Part shown: in pieces, positions 10,111 to 20,369 of the stretch
Position numbering within the stretch: the first letter of the stretch is position 1
Layout of the letters: the number at the start of each line of letters is the position of its first letter
Assembly (NCBI GenBank): GCA_963849095.1
Contig: CAWKGA010000001.1
Span: 186,001-250,000, forward strand
From: JASHUC01 sp963849095
GTDB taxonomy: Bacteria; Pseudomonadota; Gammaproteobacteria; Steroidobacterales; Steroidobacteraceae
DNA: 64,000 nucleotides
Direction: 5' to 3'
The notes under the pieces: model-generated
Databases searched by the model: none
Seen by the model: only the letters and a program-made list of their open reading frames with translations
What the model was told of the DNA's origin: nothing
Program-made: the position numbers and the translations under genes

Positions 10111-10299
10111 GTGAGGCTCCTCGGACGTATTCTCCGCCCCCTCGACACTCGTCCAAGTGATTCCGCTTGACTGACCCCTCGTCCCCGTGGCGACTCGCCC
10201 GTGAGCGTCTGCGGATGCGATCATTATACGAGCGCCGCTCGAGCGCGCTAGCTGGAAATCGCGCCGCGGTTTTGATATGGCGGATGCGGGTGCCCGGCG

Positions 10300-11709
10300 C
10301 TATCGAGCGCCGCTCGCGTCGTTGGCGCACGCGATGCGGCCCGCGGCATCCTCGAGGCACGCGTCCAACTCGAAGCCGACGATGCTTGCGCCGGGATCGG
10401 CGAGCGCGATTTCCGCATCGACGCGCTGGCCCGCGGCGAGATACAGGCGCTCGGCGCTCGCCTTGGGCAAGTATGCGCGCGGCGGAACATCGCGCGCCCC
10501 AACGCGGTTGCCGAATCGGTCCTGCACCGTCACGCGCAGCAACGGCAGGGGCTGGCTTCTCGGTGCGGTGTTCTTGATGCTGGCGCGGACGGTGAGCGCA
10601 CCGGGATTCTCGGGACCTGCGATCGCTCCGAGCTGGCGGACCTCGTAGGCCGTGACATCCCAGTGCGGCACGAGCGGCATACCGAGAGCCGCGTACGTCG
10701 CGGTGAGCGGGGGCCGCACCCAGTCGATCTCGGCAAGCGTCGCCCGGTAGTGATGAGCGATCTGTCCGGCGAGAAGCAGCGCGAGCGCGGCGCAGCCGAG
10801 CGCCAACACGACGCGCATGCCGCGGGCCGCTGGCGCCGGCGCCGTCACCGAGATGGAGAGTGGATCGAGCGCACCGTCCGGCGAGCTTGGCAGGTCGCGC
10901 GGCGCAGGCGACCGCTCGGCGGCAGGAGCGGCATCCGGAGCGCCCGACGCGTCGGAAGCTTCCGCGACATCCGCAACATCCACGACATCCACGACATCCC
11001 GGCCGTCGGACCGGGCTGGCTGGGGCTGCGCGGTGGAGCCCATGGTCGAGGGGCCGGGCGCGGCACTTGCGTCGAGCAGCGGCTCGAGATCCGCCAGCTC
11101 GAACTCGTCCGTTGCCTCGAGGTACGGCGCATCGAGCTCGAGCTGCGCAGCCTCGAGCGAGTGAGCGTCCAGGTCGCCAGAAGCCGGGGGCTCCTGCGAT
11201 GCGCTGTCGCGCGACGCATTCTCGGGCGATGTGCCCTCGGCCGGTGCGCGCCCGGGGGATGTGTCCTCGGGCGATGCATCCTCGGGCCGCGGGTCCTCGG
11301 TGCGAAGAGTGATGGTCTCGGATCGGCCGGTCGAGCCGGTGTCGTCGGATTCCGGCTCGACGAAGACCTCGGATACGTCGGTCGCCACCGGATCGAACTC
11401 GAAACGGGTGTCGGAGATCGGCTCCTCGACACCGTCGCCTGGGGTCACCGGTGCTGGCTGCGGAGCAGCCGCCTGGGGCACACCTGCCCGCGCGGCGGGT
11501 TGCTCGGATCCTGCCGTCGCGACCGCCTGATCCGCATCTGCCGCAGCACGCTCCTCTTGGGCGAGCACTGCCTGTTGCTCGTCCGAGAGGCCGACGAGCG
11601 CGTTGAACACGTTGGAGCATCGGCCGCAGCGCACGTACCCCTGCGCCACGCGCAGGTCTGCCGCGGTGACGACGAGTTTCAGGCTGCACTTCGGGCAAAC
11701 GGTGAACAT
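10300..11709 (-). CDS. Zinc-ribbon (MJ0042) and DUF3426 membrane protein
   Basis: Residues 1-40 are an MJ0042-type zinc ribbon with two CxxC pairs (MFTVCPKCSLKLVV and YVRCGRCSNVFNA). A long low-complexity linker follows, rich in Asp, Glu, Ser, Ala and Pro, with degenerate EDxSP-type units and DVVDVADVA repeats. A membrane span lies at about 300-320 (VVLALGCAALALLLAGQIAH). The C-terminal 150 residues are a DUF3426 domain (PLVPHWDVTAYEVRQL, TVQDRFGNRVGARDVPP). The function of this family is unknown. Its position directly after prmA (3 bp gap) and before fis is conserved in many gammaproteobacteria. Confidence 0.88.
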   Translation of the reverse strand: MFTVCPKCSLKLVVTAADLRVAQGYVRCGRCSNVFNALVGLSDEQQAVLAQEERAAADADQAVATAGSEQPAARAGVPQAAAPQPAPVTPGDGVEEPISDTRFEFDPVATDVSEVFVEPESDDTGSTGRSETITLRTEDPRPEDASPEDTSPGRAPAEGTSPENASRDSASQEPPASGDLDAHSLEAAQLELDAPYLEATDEFELADLEPLLDASAAPGPSTMGSTAQPQPARSDGRDVVDVVDVADVAEASDASGAPDAAPAAERSPAPRDLPSSPDGALDPLSISVTAPAPAARGMRVVLALGCAALALLLAGQIAHHYRATLAEIDWVRPPLTATYAALGMPLVPHWDVTAYEVRQLGAIAGPENPGALTVRASIKNTAPRSQPLPLLRVTVQDRFGNRVGARDVPPRAYLPKASAERLYLAAGQRVDAEIALADPGASIVGFELDACLEDAAGRIACANDASGAR

Positions 11710-11712
11710 GGC

Positions 11713-12600
11713 TCAATCGGCGCGTGGACCACGTACGCCAGCAAGACCCACCCATTCGTCGCGCGCGCCGAAACAGCGCATATCAAACCACGCACGGTAA
11801 GCGTCTGTCACCTCGGCCGCCTGGCCCTCGAGCAGGCCCGCGAGCACGACCCAGCCGCCCGGGCGGACGAGCGCCGCGAACCGGCGGGCAAGCCCGCACA
11901 GGGGACCGGACAGGATGTTCGCGAGCAGCACGTCGACCTCGGCCGTCAACTCGCTGGCGCCCTGCACCACGAGGATGCGGTCGGCCACGGCGTTGCGAGC
12001 CGCATTCTCCTCGGCCGCGGCGAGCGCCTGCGGGTCGATGTCGAAGCACTCGACGCGCTCGGCGCCGAGCTTGGCTGCCGCAAGCGCGAGGATCCCGGAG
12101 CCGCACCCGTAATCGATCGCGCGCGCGCCGGCCTCGAGATGCGCATCGAGCCAGGTGAGGCACATCGCAGTCGTCGGATGGGTGCCGGTGCCGAAGGCGA
12201 GACCGGGATCCAGTTGGACGACGATCGCGTCAGGGTCCGCGACGGTCTCGTGAGAGGGGGCGACCCACAGGCGCCTGCCGAAGCGCATGGCGTGGAAATG
12301 CTCGAGCCACTCGCGCTCCCAGACTCGGTCGGGGAGAGCGTGAGCGTCGATGCTCTGAGGACGCAAGCCGAGAGTGGCCGCCATCGCCCCGGTGATCGTC
12401 GTCGGCTCGGCCTCGCCGGGAAAGAGTGCCTGGACACGGGTTGCCGGCCACAGGCGCACCTCGCCCGGCGCCGGTTCCAGCACGGCATCGTCCCGAGCGT
12501 CCGAGAGAGTCACCGAGAATGCGCCCGCCGCGAAGCACGCGGCCTCCACGCTCGCGGAGTCGAGCGCTCCGAGATCGAATGTGAGCTGCAGAAACGGCAT
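11713..12600 (-). CDS. prmA: Ribosomal protein L11 methyltransferase
   Basis: SAM-dependent enzyme that trimethylates amino groups of ribosomal protein L11. The N-terminal substrate-recognition domain (residues 1-110) ends in VWEREWLEHFHAMRFGRRLW. The methyltransferase domain has LDPGLAFGTGTHPTTAMCL, the SAM motif AIDYGCGSGILALAAAKLGA, DIDPQAL, and the NPPY-like motif replaced by LLANILSGPL, which is usual in PrmA. The 295-residue length matches the E. coli enzyme. The downstream zinc-ribbon gene follows after 3 bp. Confidence 0.96.
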   Translation of the reverse strand: MPFLQLTFDLGALDSASVEAACFAAGAFSVTLSDARDDAVLEPAPGEVRLWPATRVQALFPGEAEPTTITGAMAATLGLRPQSIDAHALPDRVWEREWLEHFHAMRFGRRLWVAPSHETVADPDAIVVQLDPGLAFGTGTHPTTAMCLTWLDAHLEAGARAIDYGCGSGILALAAAKLGAERVECFDIDPQALAAAEENAARNAVADRILVVQGASELTAEVDVLLANILSGPLCGLARRFAALVRPGGWVVLAGLLEGQAAEVTDAYRAWFDMRCFGARDEWVGLAGVRGPRAD

Positions 12601-12624
12601 GGGACCCCGCCCGCCGCCACGCTC

Positions 12625-13971
12625 CTACCGCAGCCCGAGCCGGCGCTCGAGGTAGTGGATATCCTGTCCGCCGGCGCGGAACGCGGCGTGATTGAAAATC
12701 TCCTGGTGCAGCGCGATGTTCGTGTTGATGCCCTCGATCACCATCTCGGCGAGAGCGTTCTTCATGCGCGCGATGGCGGCCTCGCGCGTCTCGGCGTGAG
12801 CGATCACCTTGCCGATCAGCGAGTCGTAGTGCGGCGGAACGCTGTAGCCCGAGTACACGTGGCTGTCGACCCGGATGCCCGGGCCTCCCGGCGCATGCCA
12901 CAGCCTGATGGGGCCGGGGGAAGGCACGAAGGTCTTGGAATCCTCCGCGTTGATCCGGCACTCGATGGCATGCCCGCGGATCTGCACGTCGCCTTGCGTG
13001 TAGGGCAGCCGCTCGCCCGCGGCGATGAGCAGCTGGGCCTTGACCAGATCGATGCCGGTGATGGCCTCCGTCACCGGGTGCTCGACCTGGATGCGCGTGT
13101 TCATCTCGATGAAGTAGAACTCCCCGTCCTGGTACAGGAACTCGAGCGTGCCGGCGCTGCGGTAGCCGACGGCCCGGCAGGCCTCGACGCACTGCTCGCC
13201 CATCATCCTGCGCTGGCGCATGGTCAGTCCGGGAGCGGGCGCTTCCTCGATCACCTTCTGGTGGCGCCGCTGCATCGAGCAGTCGCGCTCGCCCAGGTGG
13301 ATCACGTTCCCGTGATGGTCGGCCAGCACCTGGAACTCGATGTGGCGCGGCCGGTCCAGGAACTTCTCCATGTACACCTGATCGTTGCCGAAGGCGGCGA
13401 GCGCCTCCACCTGCGTGATGTTGATGGCGTTGAGGAGCGAGGCCTCGCTGTGCACCACGCGCATGCCGCGGCCGCCCCCGCCGCCGGATGCCTTGATGAT
13501 GACGGGATAGCCGATGTCCCGGGCGATCCTCAGGTTCTCCTCGTGCTGCTCCTGGTTCAAGTGGCCGTCGGAGCCCGGAACGCACGGCACGCCGTGCTGC
13601 TTCATCACCTTGATGGCCGAGACCTTGTCGCCCATCATGCGTATGGTCTCCGCCTTCGGGCCGATGAAGACGAAGCCGCTGTTCTCGACGCGCTCGGCGA
13701 AATCGGCGTTCTCCGAGAGAAAGCCATACCCGGGATGGATCGCGACCGAGTCGGTGACCTCGGCGGCGCTGATGATCGCGGGCATGTTGAGATAGCTCAA
13801 GGCGGAGGGCGGCGGCCCGATGCACACGGACTCGTCCGCGAGCAGGACGTGCTTCAAGGTGTAGTCCGCGGTCGAGTGGACGGCCACGGTCTTGATGCCG
13901 AGCTCGCGGCAGGCCCGCAGGATTCTGAGCGCGATCTCGCCGCGGTTGGCGATAACGACCTTTTCGAGCAT
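12625..13971 (-). CDS. accC: Acetyl-CoA carboxylase, biotin carboxylase subunit
   Basis: ATP-dependent carboxylation of biotin on AccB, the first half-reaction of fatty-acid synthesis. The product begins MLEKVVIANRGEIALRILRA, with the ATP-grasp glycine-rich loop KASGGGGGRGMRVV, ERDCSMQRRHQK, and the catalytic EMNTRIQVEHPVTE. Its 448 residues match E. coli AccC (449). A frame open to 14028 exists, but Met at 13971 is the family start. It follows accB by 10 bp. Confidence 0.97.
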   Translation of the reverse strand: MLEKVVIANRGEIALRILRACRELGIKTVAVHSTADYTLKHVLLADESVCIGPPPSALSYLNMPAIISAAEVTDSVAIHPGYGFLSENADFAERVENSGFVFIGPKAETIRMMGDKVSAIKVMKQHGVPCVPGSDGHLNQEQHEENLRIARDIGYPVIIKASGGGGGRGMRVVHSEASLLNAINITQVEALAAFGNDQVYMEKFLDRPRHIEFQVLADHHGNVIHLGERDCSMQRRHQKVIEEAPAPGLTMRQRRMMGEQCVEACRAVGYRSAGTLEFLYQDGEFYFIEMNTRIQVEHPVTEAITGIDLVKAQLLIAAGERLPYTQGDVQIRGHAIECRINAEDSKTFVPSPGPIRLWHAPGGPGIRVDSHVYSGYSVPPHYDSLIGKVIAHAETREAAIARMKNALAEMVIEGINTNIALHQEIFNHAAFRAGGQDIHYLERRLGLR

Positions 13972-13981
13972 GCGGCTTGCG

Positions 13982-14425
13982 CTATTCGATGACGAACAGA
14001 GGCTGGCCGAACTCGACCGGATCGCCATTCTTCGCCATGATCGAGGTGACCCGGCCGGCCTTGTCGGCCTCGATCTGATTCATCATCTTCATGGCTTCGA
14101 TGATGCAGAGCACCTGACCCGCCTTCACCTCGTCTCCGATCTCGATGAACGCCTTGGCGCCGGGCGTCGGCGCCGCGTAAAAGGTGCCGACCATGGGCGC
14201 CGTGACGACGTGCTCGTTGGGTCGAGGCTTCGGCGCGACAGGCTCTTCTCGCGCGGCCGCCGCGGCGCTGCTCGCCGCCGGCGCCGCAGGAGCGGCCGCC
14301 GGTGCATGCGCCCCCGTCGGCATCCGGCTGATGCGCACCGCCTCCTCGCCTTCCTTGATCTCGATCTCAGCAATACCGGATTCCTCCAGCAGCTCGATCA
14401 GCTTCTTGACCTTTCGAATGTCCAT
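13982..14425 (-). CDS. accB: Biotin carboxyl carrier protein of acetyl-CoA carboxylase
   Basis: Carries biotin between the carboxylase and transferase half-sites. The N-terminal helix (MDIRKVKKLIELLEESGIAE) is followed by an Ala/Pro-rich flexible linker (about 45-80) and the biotinyl domain. The biotin-accepting lysine is in the canonical IEAMKMMNQIE, and a thumb-like insertion (FYAAPTPGAKAF) is present. The 147-residue length fits. Operon aroQ-accB-accC is standard. Confidence 0.97.
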   Translation of the reverse strand: MDIRKVKKLIELLEESGIAEIEIKEGEEAVRISRMPTGAHAPAAAPAAPAASSAAAAAREEPVAPKPRPNEHVVTAPMVGTFYAAPTPGAKAFIEIGDEVKAGQVLCIIEAMKMMNQIEADKAGRVTSIMAKNGDPVEFGQPLFVIE

Positions 14426-14473
14426 GCCGAGAGTGCTCCCCTTCGCAAGTCGCTCGTTCGGGTGGGGTGGGGC

Positions 14474-14920
14474 TTAAGGCGCGCGAGCCAGATGCCTCGC
14501 GGCGGCTCGCACGGCGAGCTCGTAGCCGAACGTGCCGAGACCCGTGATGCAGCCGACCGCGATATCCGAGAAGTAGGATTGCTTGCGGAACGCCTCGCGC
14601 GCGTAAATGTTGGTGAGGTGCACCTCGATGAACGGCAGGCGCACGGCGAGCACGGCATCCCGCAGGGCGATGCTCGTATGAGTGAACGCGCCGGGGTTCA
14701 GGATGAGAAAGGCGGCGCCTTCGCGGGCAGCCTGGTGAACCCGCTCGATGAGCAGATGCTCCGCATTGCTCTGAAACGCCGCGAGCTCATGGCCGGTCTC
14801 CACCGCGACGGCCGCCGCACGGCTCTCGATCGAGGCGAGTGTGTCGGCTCCGTAAAGCTCGGGCTCCCGGCTGCCCAGCAAGTTCAGGTTCGGACCGTTG
14901 AGCAGCAGAAGGCGGGCCAT
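14474..14920 (-). CDS. aroQ: 3-Dehydroquinate dehydratase, type II
   Basis: Third step of the shikimate pathway, 3-dehydroquinate to 3-dehydroshikimate. Signature segments of the dodecameric type II enzyme are visible: LLLLNGPNLNLLGSREPELYG (catalytic Tyr), QSNAEHLLIERVH, LNPGAFTHTSIALRDA, PFIEVHLTNIYAREAFR (catalytic His) and SYFSDIAVGCITGLGTFGY. 148 residues, as expected. First gene of the aroQ-accB-accC set. Confidence 0.97.
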   Translation of the reverse strand: MARLLLLNGPNLNLLGSREPELYGADTLASIESRAAAVAVETGHELAAFQSNAEHLLIERVHQAAREGAAFLILNPGAFTHTSIALRDAVLAVRLPFIEVHLTNIYAREAFRKQSYFSDIAVGCITGLGTFGYELAVRAAARHLARAP

Positions 14921-15005
14921 GCGTTGCGGTGGGTGGCGTGACTCCGCAGCAAATGTACCCTAAATCGCGGCCGTTAGGGTACCTTCGCGTACAGATTGCG
15001 CCAGT

Positions 15006-15785
15006 TTACGACTTGTCGGTAGGAGAGGCGGGCGCCGAGTCCTTGGCGCGCTGCACGGCGAGTGTCTTGAGGCCTGCCGTGATTTCAACCCTGGCGGCCG
15101 GCAGCGTGAGGCGGCCCGTCTCCACGTCCTGGAGGCGCGCGAGGATGAGGTGGACCTCATCGAGATGGAGCTCGCCGACCTTCATGGTGAGGATGCGCCC
15201 CTGGCCGTCGGCGAATACGCTGAACGGAAGCACCTCCGCCATGCCGAAGGTGTCGATGGCCTTGAGCCCGCCATCGGTGCCTCCGATCAGCACGGGGTAG
15301 TCGATCTTCATGTCGCTCGCGTACTTGAGGACCGGGTCGCGGTCGTCCACGGCGATGCCGACGATCTGGAGGCGATCCGCGCCACCGCTGCGGAGCAGCG
15401 ATTCGAGGAGCGGGATCTCACGCCGGCACGGCTCACACCACGTCGCCCAGAAATTCACGAGCAGCGGCCGGCCGCGCCAGTCGGACAGCTTGCGCAGCGC
15501 GCCTTGGCGATCCGGGAATGCGATGTCCGGGAGCTGCTCGGGGATCGCCTTCTCCGGAGTTTCCGGCGCCTCCGACGCGGCCGGAGACGGCGCCGCCGAG
15601 CCCGGCGCCAGCGCCGGTGCCGCCGCGCTGGGGCGGGAGCTGTCCGCGAGCTCGGCCGTGAGCTGGCGCTCCTTCGGCTCCGGAAGCAGATGGCGGGCGA
15701 GCAGCGTGCGATACGTGAAGAATCCCGCCGGGCCGGCCGCAGCGACCAGGAGCACGGCGACAGCAACGCGCTTTCCGGGGCTCAT
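15006..15785 (-). CDS. TlpA/ResA-like membrane-anchored thioredoxin
   Basis: Periplasmic thiol-disulfide reductase candidate. A single N-terminal membrane span (about 5-26, VAVAVLLVAAAGPAGFFTYR) is followed by an Ala/Pro/Ser-rich linker (about 48-85) and a thioredoxin fold with LLVNFWATWCEPCRREIPLL (active-site WCEPC) and the cis-Pro region MAEVLPFSVFADGQG. The C-terminal extension of about 70 residues beyond the fold is not recognised. It overlaps the dsbD stop by 4 bp (ATGA), so it may receive electrons from that DsbD, for example for cytochrome c maturation. The exact partner cannot be read from sequence. Confidence 0.87.
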   Translation of the reverse strand: MSPGKRVAVAVLLVAAAGPAGFFTYRTLLARHLLPEPKERQLTAELADSSRPSAAAPALAPGSAAPSPAASEAPETPEKAIPEQLPDIAFPDRQGALRKLSDWRGRPLLVNFWATWCEPCRREIPLLESLLRSGGADRLQIVGIAVDDRDPVLKYASDMKIDYPVLIGGTDGGLKAIDTFGMAEVLPFSVFADGQGRILTMKVGELHLDEVHLILARLQDVETGRLTLPAARVEITAGLKTLAVQRAKDSAPASPTDKS

Positions 15786-17713
15786 CGTGTGCTGACTCCT
15801 GCGGGCGCTGGCGCCGAGGCAATGGGTCTCACGAGTGCCGGGGCCATCGCCCTGTCCGCGATCGACGCGAACTCCGCGGGCTTCATGTAGCCCACGACAC
15901 GCAGATTGCGCCGCTCCTCGCCGTCCGCTCCGTAGAAGGCGATCGTCGGCGGCCCGTAAATCCCGAAGTGCGCGAGGAGGGCTTGATCGTCGCTGTCGTC
16001 GCGAGTCACGTCCGCTCGCAGCAAGACGGCCCGGCGGAGCGCGGACTCAACGGCCGGATCGGTGAAGGTGTACTTCTCCATCTCCTTGCACGACACACAC
16101 CAGTCTGCATAGAAGTCGAGCACGACCGGACGGCCGTCCGCCCGCGCGTGCGCCACGGCCGTCTGCAGATCCGCGACCGACTTGATGGTGTGGAAGGCCA
16201 GCGTCTGCCGCTGTGTGCCGAGCTGCGGCAGTGGAGCGAGCGGATCGGTTCCTCCGAGTGCGGCTCCCGCGATGAGAACGAGCCCATAAAGTCCTGCAAT
16301 TCCTCCCGCGGTGCGCATCGGGAGCAGGTTCCCGCGCAGCTCGCGCGCGCCGCGCCACATCACGGCCGCCGCGGCGAGCGACGGCACGGCCCACAAGAGC
16401 AGGTCGAAGCGGTCGGGGACGATGCGGACGAGCATCCACGCCGCGACGGCGAGCATCAAGGCGCCGAACAGCCGCTTGACGATGTCCATCCAGGCCCCCG
16501 CCTTCGGCAGCAGTTTTCCGGCCGATACGCCCACGGCGATGAGCGGGGTCCCCATGCCGAGGCCCATGACGAACAAGGCGATGCCGCCGCGGAGCATGTC
16601 CCCGCTCTGCCCGATGACCACGAGCGCCCCGACGAGCGCCGGCGCGACACAGGTGGTGACGATGAGCGCGGAGAGGGCGCCCATCGCGAGCACTCCGCCG
16701 AACGTTCCCGCCGCCTGCCGATTGCTCAAGCCCGCGAGGCGCGTCTGAATGGCCGCGGGCATCTGCAGTGTGAACATGCCGAACATGGACAGGGCGAGGA
16801 GAACGAAGAGCGCGGCGAAGGCCGTGACGATCCAGGGCTGCTCGAAGGCGGCCTGAACGTGCTGGCCGCCCGCGGCGACCGCGATGCCGGCCGCCGTGTA
16901 AGTGAGCGCCATGCCGACCACGTAGGTGAGCGACAGGGCGAAACCGCGCGACGCCGTGACGCTGCGCCCGCCGCCCACGATGATCCCGGAGACGATCGGC
17001 ACCATCGGCAGGACGCAGGGAGTGAACGCGAGCACGAGACCCGCCGCGTAGAAGAAGGCGACGAGGGCGAACAGACTGCCGTCGCGGACGACGGAGGCGT
17101 ACCGATCCTGCTCGGAAACGAACCCAGACCCCTGGATTCCCGCGTCGTCCGTCGCGAGCCCGGCGGCAACCGCTCCCGCCGCGCTCCCCGTCCCTGGCGG
17201 CAGCGAGATGGAGACCGTCTTCGTGATGGGCGGGTAGCACAGCCCGGCATCCGCACACCCCTGGTACGTGACGCGGAGGGGCACTGCGAGAGCCGTGGCG
17301 GAGGCGGCCCGAGCCACGGGAAGCGTCGCGACGATCTCGTTGTGGTAGACCTGCTGAGTGCCGAAGTACTCGTCGGTTTTGCTCTGGCCCTCCGGTAGCA
17401 CCAGCTGACCGAGCTGCACGGCCCCGCTCGTCGCGACCTTCAGCTTGTTGCGATACAGGTAGTAGCCGGGGGCGATCTCCCAGCTGAGCCGGATGCTGTC
17501 CGGGCCCTGGGCCTCGGCGAACAGGCGGAACGCACGATCGGCAGGCAGGAAGCCGCCTTCGCCTGAGCTCCCCTGCCCGAGGGCGAGGACCTGGTTGATG
17601 CCGGCTGGGGCCTGCGCGGCCGGCGCTGCGGCAGCGGCCGACGCAGCGAGGCACGATGCGGCGGCGAGCGCGACGAGGCCCAGGAGCGTCCAGAATCGGG
17701 AGAGGCGGCTCAT
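15782..17713 (-). CDS. dsbD: Thiol:disulfide interchange protein DsbD
   Basis: Moves electrons from cytosolic thioredoxin to periplasmic thiol proteins. Domains in order: signal peptide (about 1-30); the N-terminal immunoglobulin-like DsbD-alpha domain (SIRLSWEIAPGYYLYRNKL, a CADAGLCYPPIT Cys pair); an eight-span membrane domain with the two redox Cys (FTPCVLPMVPIVSG and TTCVAPALVGALV); and a C-terminal thioredoxin-like domain with LDFYADWCVSCKEMEKYTF. 643 residues. Start 17713 follows the cutA stop with a 4-bp overlap and gives a good signal peptide. A longer frame to 17959 would cover cutA. Operon cutA-dsbD-tlpA. Confidence 0.95.
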   Translation of the reverse strand: MSRLSRFWTLLGLVALAAASCLAASAAAAAPAAQAPAGINQVLALGQGSSGEGGFLPADRAFRLFAEAQGPDSIRLSWEIAPGYYLYRNKLKVATSGAVQLGQLVLPEGQSKTDEYFGTQQVYHNEIVATLPVARAASATALAVPLRVTYQGCADAGLCYPPITKTVSISLPPGTGSAAGAVAAGLATDDAGIQGSGFVSEQDRYASVVRDGSLFALVAFFYAAGLVLAFTPCVLPMVPIVSGIIVGGGRSVTASRGFALSLTYVVGMALTYTAAGIAVAAGGQHVQAAFEQPWIVTAFAALFVLLALSMFGMFTLQMPAAIQTRLAGLSNRQAAGTFGGVLAMGALSALIVTTCVAPALVGALVVIGQSGDMLRGGIALFVMGLGMGTPLIAVGVSAGKLLPKAGAWMDIVKRLFGALMLAVAAWMLVRIVPDRFDLLLWAVPSLAAAAVMWRGARELRGNLLPMRTAGGIAGLYGLVLIAGAALGGTDPLAPLPQLGTQRQTLAFHTIKSVADLQTAVAHARADGRPVVLDFYADWCVSCKEMEKYTFTDPAVESALRRAVLLRADVTRDDSDDQALLAHFGIYGPPTIAFYGADGEERRNLRVVGYMKPAEFASIADRAMAPALVRPIASAPAPAGVSTR

Positions 17714-18051
17714 GGCGACTTTCGCACGGCGACGGGGGCGACCGTCTCCTCCGCGACCCAGGCCAGGTAGCGCTCCGAGCCGGCTGCGATCGGCAGGGCG
17801 ATGATCTCCGCGACCTCGTAGGGGTGTAGCGCCTTGAGGCGCATCTCGAGCTCCTCGTATCTGGACCTGACGGTTTTGATGATCAACAGCACTTCCGGTT
17901 CGTCGTGGAGCACCCCCTTCCACCGATAGGTGGACCGGAATGGCCCGCGGCTGACGCACGCCGCTAGGTTACTGGACACGAGCTCCCGGGCGATACGGTC
18001 CGCCGTCTGGTCATCGGGGCACGCGCAGAGCACCACCAGGCCGTCTGTCAT
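17710..18051 (-). CDS. cutA: Divalent-cation tolerance protein CutA
   Basis: Small trimeric PII-like protein linked to copper and other divalent-metal tolerance; the biochemical role is unsettled. Typical segments are visible: VLCACPDDQTADRIARELVS, LAACVSRGPFRSTYRWKG, EVLLIIKTVRSRYEELE, LHPYEVAEIIALPI and the SERYLAWV end. 113 residues, as usual. First gene of cutA-dsbD-tlpA and divergent from groESL, an arrangement common in proteobacteria. Confidence 0.94.
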   Translation of the reverse strand: MTDGLVVLCACPDDQTADRIARELVSSNLAACVSRGPFRSTYRWKGVLHDEPEVLLIIKTVRSRYEELEMRLKALHPYEVAEIIALPIAAGSERYLAWVAEETVAPVAVRKSP

Positions 18052-18072
18052 GAAATATTCGTCGTTCCCGTC

Positions 18073-18100
18073 TTGAATTCGAACTATTGCCGCCTATTAT
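18073..18100 (+). promoter_or_regulatory. Candidate sigma-70 promoter of groESL
   Basis: -35 TTGAAT (18073-18078) and -10 TATTAT (18095-18100), with 16 bp between. The -10 runs into the first base of the CIRCE operator, so HrcA binding would block polymerase. CTTGAA at 18072 also resembles a sigma-32 -35, but no good sigma-32 -10 follows. Confidence 0.7.
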
Positions 18101-18126
18101 TAGCAGCCGTCAAGGGAGAGTGCTAA
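18100..18126 (+). promoter_or_regulatory. CIRCE operator (HrcA site), left arm degenerate
   Basis: The consensus is TTAGCACTC, nine bases, GAGTGCTAA. Here the left arm is TTAGCAGCC (two mismatches), the spacer is exactly nine bases, and the right arm is the perfect GAGTGCTAA. It lies 52 bp before the groES start and overlaps the promoter. This predicts HrcA repression of the chaperonin operon; hrcA itself is not in the window. Confidence 0.88.
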
Positions 18127-18178
18127 CACCCTCCCGTTTTGTCATTACTCCAGTTAACTATTTCAAGGAGCGTAAACC

Positions 18179-18472
18179 ATGAAGATTCGTCCTCTTCATG
18201 ATCGCGTCATCGTCAAGCGCCTGGAGGAGGATCGTACCTCTCCCGGCGGCATCGTGATCCCCGATACAGCGGCCGAGAAGCCGGTGCAGGGAAAGATCGT
18301 CGCGGTCGGCAAAGGCAAGATTCTCGAGGACGGCACCGTCCGTCCGCTCGACGTCAAGGTCGGCGACAAGATCCTGTTCGGCAAGTACAGCGGAACAGAG
18401 GTGAAGCTCGACGGGGACGAGCTGGTCGTCATGAGGGAAGAAGACGTTATGGCCGTGATCGAAGGCAAGTAA
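18179..18472 (+). CDS. groS: Co-chaperonin GroES
   Basis: Heptameric lid of the GroEL folding chamber. The 97-residue product begins MKIRPLHDRVIVKRLEEDRT, with the mobile loop (SPGGIVIPDTAAEKPVQG) that contacts GroEL and the roof segment VKVGDKILFGKYSGTE. Good Shine-Dalgarno AAGGAG. It is 27 bp upstream of groL and controlled by the promoter/CIRCE pair upstream. Confidence 0.98.
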   Translation: MKIRPLHDRVIVKRLEEDRTSPGGIVIPDTAAEKPVQGKIVAVGKGKILEDGTVRPLDVKVGDKILFGKYSGTEVKLDGDELVVMREEDVMAVIEGK

Positions 18473-18499
18473 GCCATTCATTTCAAGAGGTATTAGACC

Positions 18500-20134
<1,635 letters not shown>

Positions 20135-20206
20135 AGTCACGAGGTCTGCATTGCGAGACCGAGTGAACTCTTTCGATCCGGGAAGGTCTACCAGCTAGAC
20201 AGTTAC

Positions 20207-20239
20207 GGCCTGCCGCCGCGCTCCGCGTGGCGGCAGGCC
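20207..20239 (+). terminator. Strong hairpin downstream of groL
   Basis: An 11-bp perfect stem (GGCCTGCCGCC / GGCGGCAGGCC) with an 11-nt loop that can itself pair (GCG/CGC). There is no T tract. It stands upstream of the canonical terminator, possibly as a 3'-end stabiliser of the chaperonin mRNA. Confidence 0.6.
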
Positions 20240-20282
20240 CGAAAGTCGCGGAGCAAGACCCCCAAATCCGCGCAATACCTTG

Positions 20283-20308
20283 AACCCCGCTTCGGCGGGG
20301 TTTTTTTT
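20283..20308 (+). terminator. Intrinsic terminator of groESL
   Basis: Stem AACCCCGC / GCGGGGTT with the stable TTCG tetraloop, followed directly by a run of T to 20308. This is the clearest rho-independent terminator in the window. Confidence 0.93.
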
Positions 20309-20369
20309 GAGTGGACCTCGGCTAGACGCGGGGGTAATGTCATCGTGAGCCCATCTCTCGGGGACGCAT

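Noticed and set aside
10663..13992. 1109-codon plus-strand open frame opposite the zinc-ribbon, prmA and accC genes
   Set aside because: Antisense to well-recognised genes; its length follows from the high GC content, with no domain seen in it.
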